64,000 bases of DNA, from the NCBI GenBank assembly GCA_030770535.1, contig JASVEC010000009.1, forward strand, positions 124,001 through 188,000, written 5' to 3'. A program made the translations under genes and the position numbers. Origin of the DNA: Batkoa obscura (Eukaryota; Entomophthoromycota; Entomophthoromycetes; Entomophthorales; Batkoaceae). This document shows, piece by piece, positions 14,069 to 28,844 of this stretch (positions are counted from its first letter, which is position 1; the number at the start of each line of letters is the position of its first letter). The notes beneath the pieces were generated by a model, which was given only the letters and a program-made list of their open reading frames with translations, ran no database searches and had not been told where the DNA came from.

Positions 14069-14276
14069 ATATGGGGGTGTTTTTTTTGGTTTCATTATTT
14101 TTTCCATTTTTTAAGCGCTATTTGAGCGGAAAGATTGTTAGTAAAATTCTTAAACACAAAAATACATCCCCATATGGGGGTGTTTTTTTTGGCTTCATTA
14201 TTTTTTCCATTTTTAAGCGCTATTTGAGTGGAAAATTGTTAATAAAATTCTTAAACATAAAAATACAACCCCATAT
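14069..14276 (+). repeat. Two MITE copies head-to-tail (copies 6 and 7)
   Basis: Copy 6 runs 14069-14175 and copy 7 runs 14172-14276. They share a single atat at the junction (catccccatatgggggtg). Both have intact ends: atatgggggtgt at the left and catccccatat or caaccccatat at the right. This pair best defines the element ends. Confidence 0.88.
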
Positions 14277-15021
14277 AACATTTAAATCATAATGTTAAAT
14301 CAAAGTTTAATTAAAAAAGTTGAAAATATTTATAGAATTAAAACATTATATAAAAAATTTATTTAGAGTTTAACTGTATATTTTTTTAGTTTATAGATGT
14401 TAGTTAAATAATACTATATGATTTTTAAATTAATAATATATATGTATATACATATATATTATAATAATTTAAATAATTTAAAACTTATATTTTAGAATTA
14501 TTATTTTATTATTTTCAAAAAAACTTATTATAAAAAAATCATTCCATTTAATTTTATCTTAAATTGAATGTTTTTTTGATTCTAATTAATATTAAAATAA
14601 TAAGTTATTATTATAAATGTATTTATTTTTTTAAATTTTTATTTCTATTTTTATTTTTTTTAAAGTTTAGTTTAGCTAATTTAACTTAAAATTTATAATA
14701 ATAACAAAATAATAAATTTCATTATTTAAATTTTTTTTTCTGGTATTATTTATTTAACTAATTTTAATAAATTTCATTACAGCTGCTTTTTTCTAGTTAT
14801 TTAATATTTAATATTTTATTTTTGAAAATATTGTTTAATTACTAACTTAAATAAGAAAAATGGAATTAAAATTGACTTTTAAATTTCCAATATTTCTTAT
14901 TCCCAACCAATCACTTTAGTTTTAAAAATTAGTATCAAAAATCGTCATTTTTAAATTTGAATTTTTTCAAAAAACTTAAAACTTTTTAAATTCCAATGAA
15001 ATTATAATCCATCGACTAATT
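14277..15021. other. Intergenic upstream of EBP-like gene 1
   Basis: Extremely AT-rich sequence with many homopolymer runs. No features seen. Confidence 0.5.
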
Positions 15022-15753
15022 ATGTCCCATCCATACTATCCAACCACTCTAGTATTACCTCATTACCTCCCTAATGATAGTAATACGTTATCTCAAATCA
15101 CTATCTTTTCTTTAGGTTTACTTTTATTATCTATTCCAGCACTTTACTTTACTTATTCTAAATCTTTAAAATATCAATTGACTTTTTTATGGTTTTTATT
15201 AAGTGGTAGTATCCATTTGTTTTTTGAAGCTTACTTTGTGATTTTTAATCAAAGTTTAGCTTCTCATAAAACTTTATTTGGTCAGTTATGGAAAGAATAT
15301 TCTTTAGCCGATTCTAGATATTTATCTTCAGATCCATTAGTTTTATTTATTGAAGGTATAACAGCGGTAAGTTTAATAAAATGGTTTATTTATTTAATAT
15401 TTTATTATTATTATTATCATTATTAAAATTTAATTTAGTTCCTTTGGGGTCCATTATGTTATTTAATTTGTTATCAATTATTTACTTTCAATTCCCAACG
15501 TCATCTTTATATCATTATCGTTTCTTTAGGTCAATTATATGGAGTAGTACTTTATTATTTAACAGCATTATATGAAAATACCCCTCATTGTATACCAAAT
15601 TCCTTTTATTTTTATGGTTATTTTATATTTACTAATTCCTTTTGGTTTTTTATACCAATATATTATTTATATGATTCGGGTAACTTTATTTTATTGATTT
15701 TAAAGGAATATGATAATAATACTGATAAAAATAAATTGAAAAAGAATGAATAA
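15022..15753 (+). CDS. EBP-family (EXPERA) sterol delta8-delta7 isomerase-like protein 1
   Basis: ER membrane protein. Two exons, 15022-15366 and 15439-15753 (219 aa), with a 72-nt intron. Four or five hydrophobic helices are visible. The catalytic set of human EBP is kept: His65 and Glu69 in SIHLFFEAYFV, Glu111 in FIEGITA, and a C-terminal Trp in TNSFWFFIP. The signature QLWKEYSLADSRY is nearly identical to EBP, and the conserved FLWGPL follows the intron. EBP moves the sterol B-ring double bond from C8-9 to C7-8; ascomycetes use the unrelated ERG2 for this step. The tail ends with charged residues (DKNKLKKNE), like an ER-retrieval region. A paralogue lies inverted at 18.3-19.1 kb. Confidence 0.88.
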
Positions 15754-15907
15754 ATAATAAATTATTTAAATTATTTATATACATTCTATATAAGTTTTAT
15801 TTTATTTTTAAAAAATAGTATTAATTTGAAACTGATTATTAATAACATCTATCACTTATCATTTTCTACAAATAACTTTTCGATTTTTAATATCTATAAC
15901 TCTCTTT

Positions 15908-18130
15908 CTACAATAAATCTCTCAACGCAGATCTCTTTTTTTTATTTGGTTGAGAAATTTTATCTTGATCTTCATCTTCACTATTATTACTTTCACTGTC
16001 ACTGTCACTACTACTATCACTATTATCACTTCTATCTTTTTCTTCTCCCTCTGATTCAGAAGGTTCTTCAAAATCCAAATTTGAATTATTAGTTAATGTA
16101 CCATTGGTAATTGGTGGTTTACCATCTTTACTAAAATGAAGTTTTTTAGCTTGCATCGATTTAAACAAATCCGTCATTTTAGTTAAGCCTTGTCCTTGAT
16201 TATTATAAGCCATTAAACTAGTAGTTATATCAAATTTATTTTGACTTGAATTCGTTATGGAAGGAGTAATTTCATGTGATTTGGTTGTAGTAATAATAAT
16301 ATTATTATCGGAGTTACTATCACTTTCGGATGAATTGCTATCTTCTGATGATGAATTATTATTATCTTCTTCTTCTTCTTCTTCTTCTTTTTCATTATTA
16401 AAACTACCTTCATTTTTATATAAATCTGTAGGTTTAATAGTAGCAATAGTGGTTGATTTATTCATTATAATACTATTATTTGGTGGTTTTAAATTTCTAG
16501 AAGATGCATTAAAGGATAAATTATTATTATTATTATTATTTGACATAATAGATTGCACATTGGATTGTTTATTATTTATTATTGTATTTTGTTCTTTAAT
16601 TGTTCTTTTAATAGCTGAGTTGGGTTTTACTGTACTAATAGTAATCTTATTTTCTTCTTTATCTGAAGGATCACTATTACTTCCTTTCTTGCTTTCACTT
16701 TTAGTTTTACTTTCTATTTTCTTGTTTATTTGTGTTGATTGACTAATAATATCATCATCTTTGTTTAATAATTTGTTTTTATTATTAACTGAATTAATAT
16801 TTTCAGAATCCGAAGAAGAATCTAAACTAATAACAACATTGGAATTCTTTGAGACTAAATCATCGACATTATTATTGTTATTATTATTATTATTATCATT
16901 TATTAACTTTTCTTTTTCATTATTAATTAATTTAGCTTCTTCTACTATTTCAATACTAGCAATAGATGAATTTTGGTCGACTTTTTCAATATTTTTTAAT
17001 TGTTCAATATTTTTATTTACTTTTGATTGAATTGGAGTCTTATTGTTAACTTGATTTTGTTTTGTTTCTTTAATAACTGGGGTAACCTCTTTTTCAGTTA
17101 ATTTATTGCTATTTTTTTCTATCTTTTCGTTTTGCTTCTTATTTTTAATTGGTATTTCATTTTGCTTTTTATTGCTGCTAACAACTTGATTTTGTATATT
17201 ATTGTTACCAGTCTTCTCGTTTTGTTTATTATCATTGTTAATTAAAGATTCCTTTTCTTTCTTATTAATTACCTTTTCGTTTTGTTTTTTATTATTAACT
17301 ACCTTTTCATTCTGTTTCTTATTTTTAACTACCTTTTCATTTGATTTATTATTATTATTATTATTATTATTGTTATTAATGATTTTTTCATTCTGCTTCT
17401 TCTTCTTATTTTCAACTATTTTTTCAGAAGCACTACCAATCTTTTCGATTGGTTTTTTACTACCATTAACTTGTATTTTACTTCCATCAATTGATTTTAT
17501 AACATTTAATTTCTCAACAACTTGTGCTTTATTTTTTTGTTTTTTTGATATTTGAATCGAATTATTTAATTCACTATTAGATAGTTTACGATTTAATTTA
17601 GTAGTTGTGACTTGGACTGGAGATACGTCGATTTGAGTATTACTTTTATTTTCTAAAATTATATAACAATTATTATTATTATTATTTTAAAAATTTATTA
17701 AGTAAATTAACTTACCATCTAATACTAAATAAATTAAAGATTTATCTTGCAACACTTGATCAATTAAAAATTGATCTTCTAATTCATAATATTCATCATT
17801 TAAAATCCAATAAATACCCGTAAAACCAGTCATTTGAGGACTATTATTTTAAAATAAATAAATAAACAAATATTAACATTGAATATTTGTTTTATGTAAT
17901 AAAAATAGAATATAAAAATAAAATAATACTTACTTTACTCCCTTTAAAACTTTAATCTTATTCCATAACTCTTTTTTTACTTTACCAATGGTAATATTAC
18001 TTGGAGTAAAATAAACCAACTTATAAATCACTTCTGATTCAATAATAGACATTGATTTACCATATGGACTACTTGTTAATACATTGACTTTTAATTGAAT
18101 TTTATTAATTTTAGTTGGATTTTTAGCCAT
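15908..18130 (-). CDS. Low-complexity nuclear protein with a NET1/DNT1- or coilin-like N-terminal domain
   Basis: Three exons: 18130-17934, 17840-17716, 17652-15908 (688 aa). The first ~105 residues form a compact ubiquitin-like region (IYKLVYFTPSNITIGKVKKE, then GIYWILNDEYYELEDQFLID followed by a hydrophobic strand LIYLVLD). This resembles the N-terminal domain of nucleolar NET1/DNT1 proteins, and less closely coilin. The rest is low complexity: repeated KKQNEK-type units, Asn runs, Ser/Glu/Asp acidic patches that look like CK2 sites, and a basic end KKKRSALRDLL. That fits a nuclear or nucleolar scaffold. The gene is flanked by the two EBP paralogues. Function is inferred; the N-terminal fold is the only real clue. 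Confidence 0.55.
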
Positions 18131-18321
18131 TTTGAATATACAAAATGAAACTGAAAAAAAAAATGCAAAAATTAATAGAATTTGGGGTTTAACATTAGAG
18201 AAAAAAACTTGATTGGTGGAGAGTTATCCCCAATTTATTGAAAAATTTAATTAAAAGTAAAAAATAATAATAAAAAAAATAATAATAAATAAATATATTA
18301 CATAATATTATTATTTCTTTT

Positions 18322-19087
18322 TTATTCTTCATTTACATCCACCGCATTTTGATTTTCCATCAAATTCATCTCTTGTATTTCTATATCTTCCCTAATAAAT
18401 TTCAATTCAAGTAAATTTTCACAAATAAATTTCCATGCATAGCAACATCTTAAAAATGGAATCACTATCCAAGGTGCATTCATTATCCAAAAATAGATGT
18501 AATAATATAAAGTTTCTGGTCTAGTATAAATCATCTTTTCCAAATAAGCTGAAATAAAATAAATTGAGACACTAAAAAGATGCAATGATTCTATGATAAT
18601 AGTGAGTGGGTATTGTTTAACACTATTACAATATATAAACATTGAATTAATAAAACAAAGGGGTGCTATAATAATCTGAATAATAATTAAATTAAATTAA
18701 ATTAAATACATATTAAAAAATGATAATAAAACTTACTACTGTTATTAATTCCAAACTAAATGTCATCCCATCTTTTATCAAATATCGACTATCTGCCAAT
18801 GAATATTCTTTCCATAGTTGAGCCATAAACCCATTATCCTCGTGTATTTTACCATAATTGAAAAGATAATAACCTTCAAATATAAAATGTAATAAGAAGT
18901 TGAGAACATACCAAAAGAGGGACAGTTTGCCTAAAATAGTAAGACTTCGGTTTGTACTTGATAGGATTTGGATGGGAATAAAGAGCATTAAGAAATATAT
19001 AAAAACACTGAAAAGGAGATAAGAGGTGGCATATGTATTTTCTATATAATGAGGTAAGGGGAGGGTAGGAGGATAATAAGGATGCAT
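18322..19087 (-). CDS. EBP-family (EXPERA) protein 2, paralogue of the 15.0-kb gene
   Basis: Two exons on the minus strand, 19087-18737 and 18675-18322 (234 aa). It starts MHPYYPPTLPLPHY, very like its paralogue MSHPYYPTTLVLPHY, and both have QLWKEYSLADSRYL. His67 and Glu71 (LLHFIFEGYY), Glu113 (SLELITV) and Trp in NAPWIVIP match the EBP catalytic residues. Unlike copy 1, the segment after the intron is IIIAPL, not FLWGPL, so one conserved Trp is missing. The intron falls at the same point (after ITA/ITV, phase 0), supporting duplication after the intron was in place. It could be a second isomerase, an EBPL-like protein without isomerase activity, or specialised for another sterol. Confidence 0.82.
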
Positions 19088-19274
19088 TATTTTAATATAG
19101 AAATCAAGTCATTGATTATTTTATAAAATCATTACTAATAAATTTTGATTGCAATTTTCAGTTTTAAACCAATGATTTTTCAAGTTTAAATCAAGCATAT
19201 AAACTATAAGTTTTCTTTTGAATTTTTAGGTTTTAAATTTTAAAAATTTTTTAATAAAAAAAATAAAGAAAACT
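19088..19274. promoter_or_regulatory. Divergent promoter region, EBP-like 2 / AAA ATPase
   Basis: A 187-bp AT-rich spacer between two divergent starts. It contains A- and T-runs but no clear TATA element. Confidence 0.4.
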
Positions 19275-21767
<2,493 letters not shown>

Positions 21768-21822
21768 CTTAATTTAATTTAATATATATAATATTCTAAC
21801 CCAAGGCTCTCTCTATATATAT

Positions 21823-21915
21823 TTATCTTTATTTTTTATCTTTATCTTTATTTTTACCTCTCTTATCTTTATTTTTTATCTTTATCTTTATTTTTATCTC
21901 TCTTATCTTTATTTC
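21823..21915. repeat. 40-bp tandem repeat, about 2.3 copies
   Basis: Pyrimidine-rich unit built on tttatcttta, repeating every 40 bp (compare 21841 and 21881). It lies between the convergent 3' ends of the AAA ATPase and MMM1 genes. Confidence 0.75.
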
Positions 21916-21973
21916 TATTTTTATTATATGTCCTAGCATAAATAAATTATATTCAATAAAAACATTTTATTTC

Positions 21974-22980
21974 TTATTCCTCCTTTTTATTTTTAATTTC
22001 TTCTATTTCCCTCTCCATTTGATTTTCGTTATCATTTTGAAACTTGTTAAATAAATTATCAATAGTTGGTAATTTAATGTTAATACCATTAGGTTCAACT
22101 AAAAATTGATTAATTAAATCAATAATTTTAGCATTAATTAACTCTTTAATTTTAGGTACATCTTTTAATTTACTACGATGACCTAATAATGTTTGAATAT
22201 CCAGTTCTAGTTTATAATCCGACAAAATACTCAATTTCAATTCTTGTTCCATCGTATCTTTATTAGCTTGGAATTCTAATGTTATCTATTGAAATTTATT
22301 AATATTTGAAATTATAAGTCTATTAAAATTTTGTAATAAAAAAGCTTACTTTGCCTTCAAATTTCAATAAACTTAGTTAAACTTAATGGTAAAGCAGCTA
22401 AAGAGATATTAGCTATTCCCATTAATATTGAACTATCTAATCCAATTGTTATTTTATCTTGATAATTTAATTCAATTTCAGCATACTATTTTGATTTAAA
22501 ATAAAAAAGTAATAAATTAATAAAATAATTAATTTCTATTATTAAATTTATAATAAATAAATAAACTTACTATCCTTGAATTATCTTTATAACCAATATG
22601 AATATTATTAAATATGGGAAACTCATTACCAAAAGATAACTCAGTCAATAGAATACTCCCCTAATAATAATAATAAAAAGAATTATTTTAAATAAAATTA
22701 GTGTTCTAATTCCACTTACCAATATATTAGGTTTATATTTTGAGTTCAATAATTTTTCTAATACATTAATAAATCCTTTATTTAACAATACTTCTTTTCT
22801 ATAATAATGTAATAGTTGAGCTAATAATACGTTAAACCAATCACACGATTCAAGTTGATGTTCCATAATATCATAATAAGTTTTAGTTAATATCTCCGCA
22901 TCTAAAATGTTTAAATTGGTAGAATACGTTTTAAAACTCTAAATAAAAATAAACTATTGATTAATAAATTTATTTAAATG

Positions 22981-23050
<70 letters not shown>

Positions 23051-23309
23051 TTTATTAAATTTACTTCCTTACTTTTTTGACCTTTTCAAATACTTGTTGT
23101 TTCCTTTCTATTTCTTCCCTAACTTTATCATCCACTTTACTTGGTAAATGATAAATCTTCTTTTTACTATCATCTAAAAACCAATATTTGATTAATAAAT
23201 AAAGTAATAATAATAAAATCAATTGGCCTAATAAAAACCCTTGTAAAAATTTCCAATAAGCCGAATTAGCTTCATTAATAAATCGAGTTTCCATTAAATT
23301 CGATAACAT
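21974..23309 (-). CDS. MMM1: ERMES complex subunit Mmm1
   Basis: ER membrane anchor of the ER-mitochondria encounter structure; its SMP domain carries phospholipids. Proposed minus-strand exons: 23309-23073, 22938-22720, 22660-22571, 22485-22350, 22285-21974. The N-terminus has a single membrane helix (FLLGQLILLLLLYLLIKYWF), as in Mmm1. The SMP domain is clear: ESCDWFNVLLAQLLHYYRKE, then LTELSFGNEFPIFNNIHI, and the diagnostic DIQTLLGHRSKLKDVPKIKE. Intron 1 contains a long AAT/ATT microsatellite (22984-23048). Oddity: exon 4 is 136 nt, one more than a multiple of three. Its frame ends in TGA (...TKFIEI-stop) just before the donor, while family-like sequence (EGKITLEFQ) continues one base out of register. 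No GT-AG choice I tried repairs this, so there is either a real lesion or a one-base sequence error. Confidence 0.88.
22984..23048. repeat. (AAT)n microsatellite in MMM1 intron 1
   Basis: About 22 uninterrupted trinucleotide units inside an intron otherwise of ordinary length. Confidence 0.95.
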
Positions 23310-24576
23310 TGGAAATGTTGAGATAGATTATGTAGTATTGAATAAGGTTAAATAATATATTTAAATTGAATTTTAATAAAATGTATTGATTTGAAATTCC
23401 CCTTTTTTTTTTCTATCATTTTACAATTTTGCATTTTGAATTTGTTTCTAACTTAACAATCATTGGTGGATTAGAATTCAAATCAATGATTGGAAGATTT
23501 AATTTCATTGACGTTATTTCTTAACCCTTTAAGTATTAGTTATCTTAAAGAAATTTGCTTAGATTACTTCTTAATTTTTAGTTAATTGAATGCTGATTGG
23601 ATTCTTTCTTTTTTGGAAACTTAATATCTAAAGGATTAATTTGATTGAAATTGTGAAAGTAATGTTAGTCATTTTTATATTGATTTCAAATTCTATACGA
23701 CCAATGTTCGTCCACAGTACTCAAAAGGTTAAAATTCTAAGAGTAGAAATTGTAAATATGATTTCTTTTTATATAAAAAAATTAAAAACTTTGACAATTA
23801 CTTAATCTGTTTGAATATAAAAACAATAAATTATTATAATAACAATAAGAATTTGATCTATAATATAAGTTAAATTTAAATGTCTTGAATTTTATTTTAA
23901 TAAATCTATAAAATGATTTTATTATAGACATTTTATGATTAATATAAATTAGTAATTGATTTAATAATATAGTATAGAAATAAATGATTGTATCATACTT
24001 TTAGTTATTAATTAGGGTGACATAATAGTTAGAACTTATAAAGCGGACTATTATTATCCTAAACTTAAGTTATTAAACTTATTACATTTGAGTTTTTTTT
24101 TTATTTAATGTAATTTCAATAATATATTATTATATAGACAATAATATTATATATTGATTAATTAGAAACGATAATTCGATTCTAAAAATTATTATAAATT
24201 ATAAATTTACGCTTTAATGACTCTTTTATTATTGATTTGGACTCGAATAAATCATTTATTATGAAATAATAAGTTTATTTCCTTATTTATATTGTTAATA
24301 TAAAATAGTAACTTCTTTAATAAATGGTTTATCCGATTTTACTAAATAATCAAAATAACGTTTTTTTTAAGTTATGAGCTATTGATACTATATTATATTG
24401 TATCAATATTAATATAATACATCACAATCCAGAATTGAATGTATTATAGTTTTATATGCTTAATACAATAGATTATTAGTTATAATAGTAATAGTTTAGA
24501 TGTTATAAAAGGTAACAACATTATCAATATTTTAGGAAAGGAATCCGATATAGCCGGAGATTAAAAATTGTTTAAA

Positions 24577-24673
<97 letters not shown>

Positions 24674-26186
24674 GTGTAATAATATTCAGTTTAAATATTA
24701 TCTAGTTTATCATAAATTATTCGATTGATAAATAATATAATAGTAAAGTTACACCTTATATTTTTAATTTAAAAATTCAAACTTGACCTGTTAATCTTCA
24801 TTTTTTGATTATGTTACTTTAAAAAAATTAATGATAGTTTAATACGTTTATTCAAGTTCGAAATTATTCTACTCCTATTAAGCTGGGGCATTAAAATACA
24901 GTGTTATTCTGAAAATCAACAATCATATTCAGCCAACTATTGGTAAGTATCCCTTGCTTTATAAAGAAGTTCTCGCTAAAAAAAATTACAAAAAATTAAA
25001 TCTAAAACTTGAGCACACCTAATTCAAAGTATCATCAATATTAAAACTAACTATTTTATTTAAGATAGTAAATATACAGTAACAAGACTGAACTATTCTT
25101 TTTAATAAAATGGATTTTAGGAAGATAATAATAGAAAGCTTCTGCGAGCGGCTTCATTTAAATCTTATTCTTAATAGATTTAAATAAATATAGTTTAAAA
25201 TTTAAAAAAAGAAAACAAGATCAAAATTATGCCACTCTTTAAAAAAAAATTAAAAGTGGCATTTGGGGGGGGACTCATAACTTCGGTTGATGAACAAAAA
25301 TAGTGATATTTTTACTTTAAATAAATTAACTTTATGTTTTACTTTAAATTCCTTTGATTTAAATATGAGACTTACAAGCATTACAACATAAACGTACTTT
25401 TAATTCATTTATTTTTATATCATTGAGGCTTTTTAGTCATTGCATGAATTAAATTAAAGTATAAAAGAATATTTAAATTTTGGTAGTTTATTAATCTTTG
25501 ATGTTGCAAAACATTGATGCATCTTAAATAGGTTTTATTTATTAATTTTTATGAGAGACTAGAATCTAGGCTTAATATGTGGTGTTATGATTTAAACATA
25601 TGTAAGAGAATAAAGTATGCTACATTTTATAGTAAATCACTTTTTCAAAGTAACAAAATAGTAAATGTAATTTTATCACTTTTTTAATAGATTGACTTAT
25701 TTTTTATTAATAAATTGAATAAGAATTTAAATTTATTTATTTTTATTTCCTAACTTTTTTGATCATGTTAAGTAATTGAAATATGGATTGAAACTTAACT
25801 AACGTTTTATACTTCATTTCGCTTCTGTATTATAAAATTTGATATGATTAGTAATACATAATACTAGATATAATGCCAAACCAAAACTCTATATCCTAAT
25901 CATCTTTTTTGATTAGTTATTGTAAATCAATTTATGATTTTTATTTAATACTTAGTAAATAGAATTTTTTAAGAAATTATTTATAGAATCTTGTATAAAA
26001 ATAAATGAAATTAGTGATAATAAAAGATAAAAATAAATATACTATATAGAAGCGATTAATTTATTAACTAACGTGATTAATCAGAATACAAAAAGAAAGT
26101 ACAAAGATAGTGAAAAACAACCTCTCAGAGGAAATAACAATAAAGAGAAACTTATGGTAAGGGAAAAATAGTAGTAGCACAATGTT
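23310..26186. other. Gene-poor region
   Basis: No supported gene on either strand. AT-rich with short direct and inverted AT motifs, a long (AAT)n tract at 24581-24672, and a G-run (ggggggg) near 25264. Confidence 0.55.
24581..24672. repeat. (AAT)n microsatellite, about 30 units
   Basis: Uninterrupted AAT run of about 92 bp in non-coding sequence, the longest non-coding one in the window. Confidence 0.95.
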
Positions 26187-27236
26187 TTAGCATCCTTCAT
26201 TTATATTTTCACTATCTGTAACCCCAGAACACTTTTTAGAAGCTAAATGTCTCTTTAATATATCCGTTCTAGAAAATGACTTATTACAACCACCACAATG
26301 AAAATCTTTACGACCAGTGTGAAGATCCATATGTCTTTTAAGTGAATTATTACGAGTAAATTCAAGGCCACAATAAGTACAAGCGGATACTTTAGCACCA
26401 GTAGGTATTTTAGTACGTCTTCTTCTTGGTATATGTAAACCAGGGGTTTGAAATTTAGGTTGACCATATGAGATATTAAGTGTATTTGAGTCTATTTCTC
26501 CATCTTTAATCTTAACTACTCTTGCTTTATCACTATTTGAGTTCATTTTTTTATTCCCAATTCCTGATTGCTTTTTATTGATAATAATGCCGGAAGGATT
26601 TTGAGGATAACTGACCGGGATTGAGTTACTAGCGACTATAGATGAGGGATGGATCGGACTAATAGAGTCATTCATATAATGAAGAGTGGAAGGACCGTTA
26701 CTAATGCGTAAAGCAGGGTTATTTGTAGATTGAGTAAATGGTACTTGATTATTATTAAAGTAAGATGAAGTAGGGGATTGTGGGTTTAATTCAATATTTG
26801 CGTTATGGTACATAGTCGAAGACGTATAATTTGGAGCACTATATGATTGCATTTGATTATTTACATCAAAATTGTTCATTGAACCCATATTATAATAGGG
26901 TTGTTGAGGATAACTGTTTAACTGAGAAGGGTTTTGATAACCAAAGTTACTACTATTTACTTGAGATAAATTGTAATAACATTGGTCATCTGGAATAGTA
27001 GGGGAAGTTAAGTCTGTAAATTGAAAATTTTGAGTACTATGGACTATTTGATTTGGAGTAGAGGGATATTCATAATTCATTACTTGTTGATAAGGTATGA
27101 AAGATTCAATTCCAGGAGCTGTTGAAATAGTTAATGATTGGAAATTTGCGTTACTTGGATTATATTCAGCTGAGCGATCTTGGAGTTGTAATGTCATTGT
27201 ACGTTGTTTATTTGGTAACAATGCTCTTAATGACAT
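26187..27236 (-). CDS. Zinc-finger transcription factor, C2H2 + C2HC pair, copy 1
   Basis: Intronless, 349 aa. The first ~230 residues are Asn/Ser/Gln/Pro/Tyr-rich and disordered, as in fungal activators. Two fingers lie at the C-terminus: CTYCGLEFTRNNSLKRHMDLH (C-x2-C-x12-H-x3-H) and CGGCNKSFSRTDILKRHLASKKC, which ends in Cys instead of the last His (C-x2-C-x12-H-x5-C). A basic patch RRRRTK precedes them and may act as a nuclear signal. A shared upstream motif, SYGQPKFQTPG, also occurs in the paralogue at 36.2 kb (YYGTPKVECPMG). The two genes clearly come from one ancestor. Target genes are unknown. Confidence 0.88.
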   Translation of the reverse strand: MSLRALLPNKQRTMTLQLQDRSAEYNPSNANFQSLTISTAPGIESFIPYQQVMNYEYPSTPNQIVHSTQNFQFTDLTSPTIPDDQCYYNLSQVNSSNFGYQNPSQLNSYPQQPYYNMGSMNNFDVNNQMQSYSAPNYTSSTMYHNANIELNPQSPTSSYFNNNQVPFTQSTNNPALRISNGPSTLHYMNDSISPIHPSSIVASNSIPVSYPQNPSGIIINKKQSGIGNKKMNSNSDKARVVKIKDGEIDSNTLNISYGQPKFQTPGLHIPRRRRTKIPTGAKVSACTYCGLEFTRNNSLKRHMDLHTGRKDFHCGGCNKSFSRTDILKRHLASKKCSGVTDSENINEGC

Positions 27237-28738
27237 TTAATAATAGTAGATAATTTATTGATAAACTCAAAGTTTTATAAAAATTTTAATTTTGAAAATT
27301 CTTTCATGTTTGCTTATATATGCTTTGGTCTAATCTTTGATTTAATAAACAAGAATTTACTTGAAATAAGTGTTCTAGAGCATTTCATCTTGTATATTGA
27401 CTATAAGCTATTTTCAGCCACTCAAATGACTCTAATGACTGGATGTTCTTATTTCAACTCAATAAAATTAAAGTAAATTTTTCACCTTCTAATTATAGCC
27501 TAACCCGACCCCACTCCCTAAAATAGCATTTTCTATATTTGTATTTCATCAAGCATTTACTGTATGATTTCTAAATTTATAAAACGCTTTTTTACTTTTT
27601 AATTCTAATTAGCATTTGAACTAAAAATTGAAGCAATCACCCTTACCCTATCCTTGATTTAAAAAACTATTTGCATATTACAATTACTAATGTCAACTTC
27701 ATTTGTTTTAATATTACTACTTTACTGTTTTAAATATAGTATAATAATGTTTTAAATTGCTTAAGCTCAATCTAATAAACTCTACTATTAAAAAGCATTG
27801 ACTCATAAACATCTTAAAATATTAATAAAAAAGTGGTGGATAAACTGCTATTTATCCATTAGAAACTTGAAATATAAAAAATAAATTTTGATAAATTGTA
27901 ATTTCGAATTGTTATATTAAAAAGCAAAGTTTAAACTAGAGTTTAGGCGATTTTAGAGTATTATTTGATATAAAACAAGACCTTATGATTCAACCTAATA
28001 GATAAGATTGTAATTTGTTTGATTTATGTAATATAAAAAAACAGCTAATAGTTTCTAATTTTGAATCTTACAAAAAATATTACCTTTAATGTTTATTTTG
28101 TAAATTTTTTAATAAAATATTATATTCTTTTGACTAACTATAGGTATTTCCCCATATTCGGACTAAGTGCAACTTAACATATTTAGTAAATTTTAGAATT
28201 TTTTAAAATTTTGCAATTGACTACGAAAAAAGTAATATTATTTAATATGCGAACAAAAGTATTTAATCATGAAAAATATTATTATTGTATTTTGAAAATT
28301 TATGTATACAAATCTAGTTTTATATTTGACTTACCTGCTCACTTTTAGGATTAGTAATGCTTGTCAAGCATTACTGCTTTACAGAACTAGAATGTATTAA
28401 AAATTTTAATCAAATCAAAATATGTGGTCCCATTAATACATCTATATAGGATTAAATGCTAAGAAGCAAATACCAATAAAAGAATCCAACATATAAATAG
28501 TGAAACCGAAGATATCAAATTCGAAGTGATACCTGATAAAATTACAACAATATCCATTTGTTAAAATAAAATAAAACAAGTTTAATTAAAATTTTATCCA
28601 CCTATGACAATAAAATACATGAGATAGAACGCGCTATCTTGAAGAAGATAAATATAATACATAAGCTGAAATTTAAAGGAATATTTTTTATATTAAAAGT
28701 AATTGCTTAAAGTAGACTTTTTATTTTATATATTCTAC

Positions 28739-28844
28739 ATATGGAGATGTTTTTTTGACTTCATTACTTTTTCCATCTTTTAAGCGCTATTTGAGCAGAA
28801 AAATTGTTAGTAAAATTCTTAAACATAAAAATACATCCCCATAT
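28739..28844 (+). repeat. MITE-like foldback element, copy 8
   Basis: Left atatggagatgt, right tacatccccatat, core aagcgctatttgagcag. Well preserved. Confidence 0.88.

Noticed and set aside
16257-17555. Several Leu/Ser-rich plus-strand frames
   Set aside because: Opposite-strand shadows of the low-complexity NET1-like gene; composition only reflects Asn/Ser/Glu repeats read backwards.
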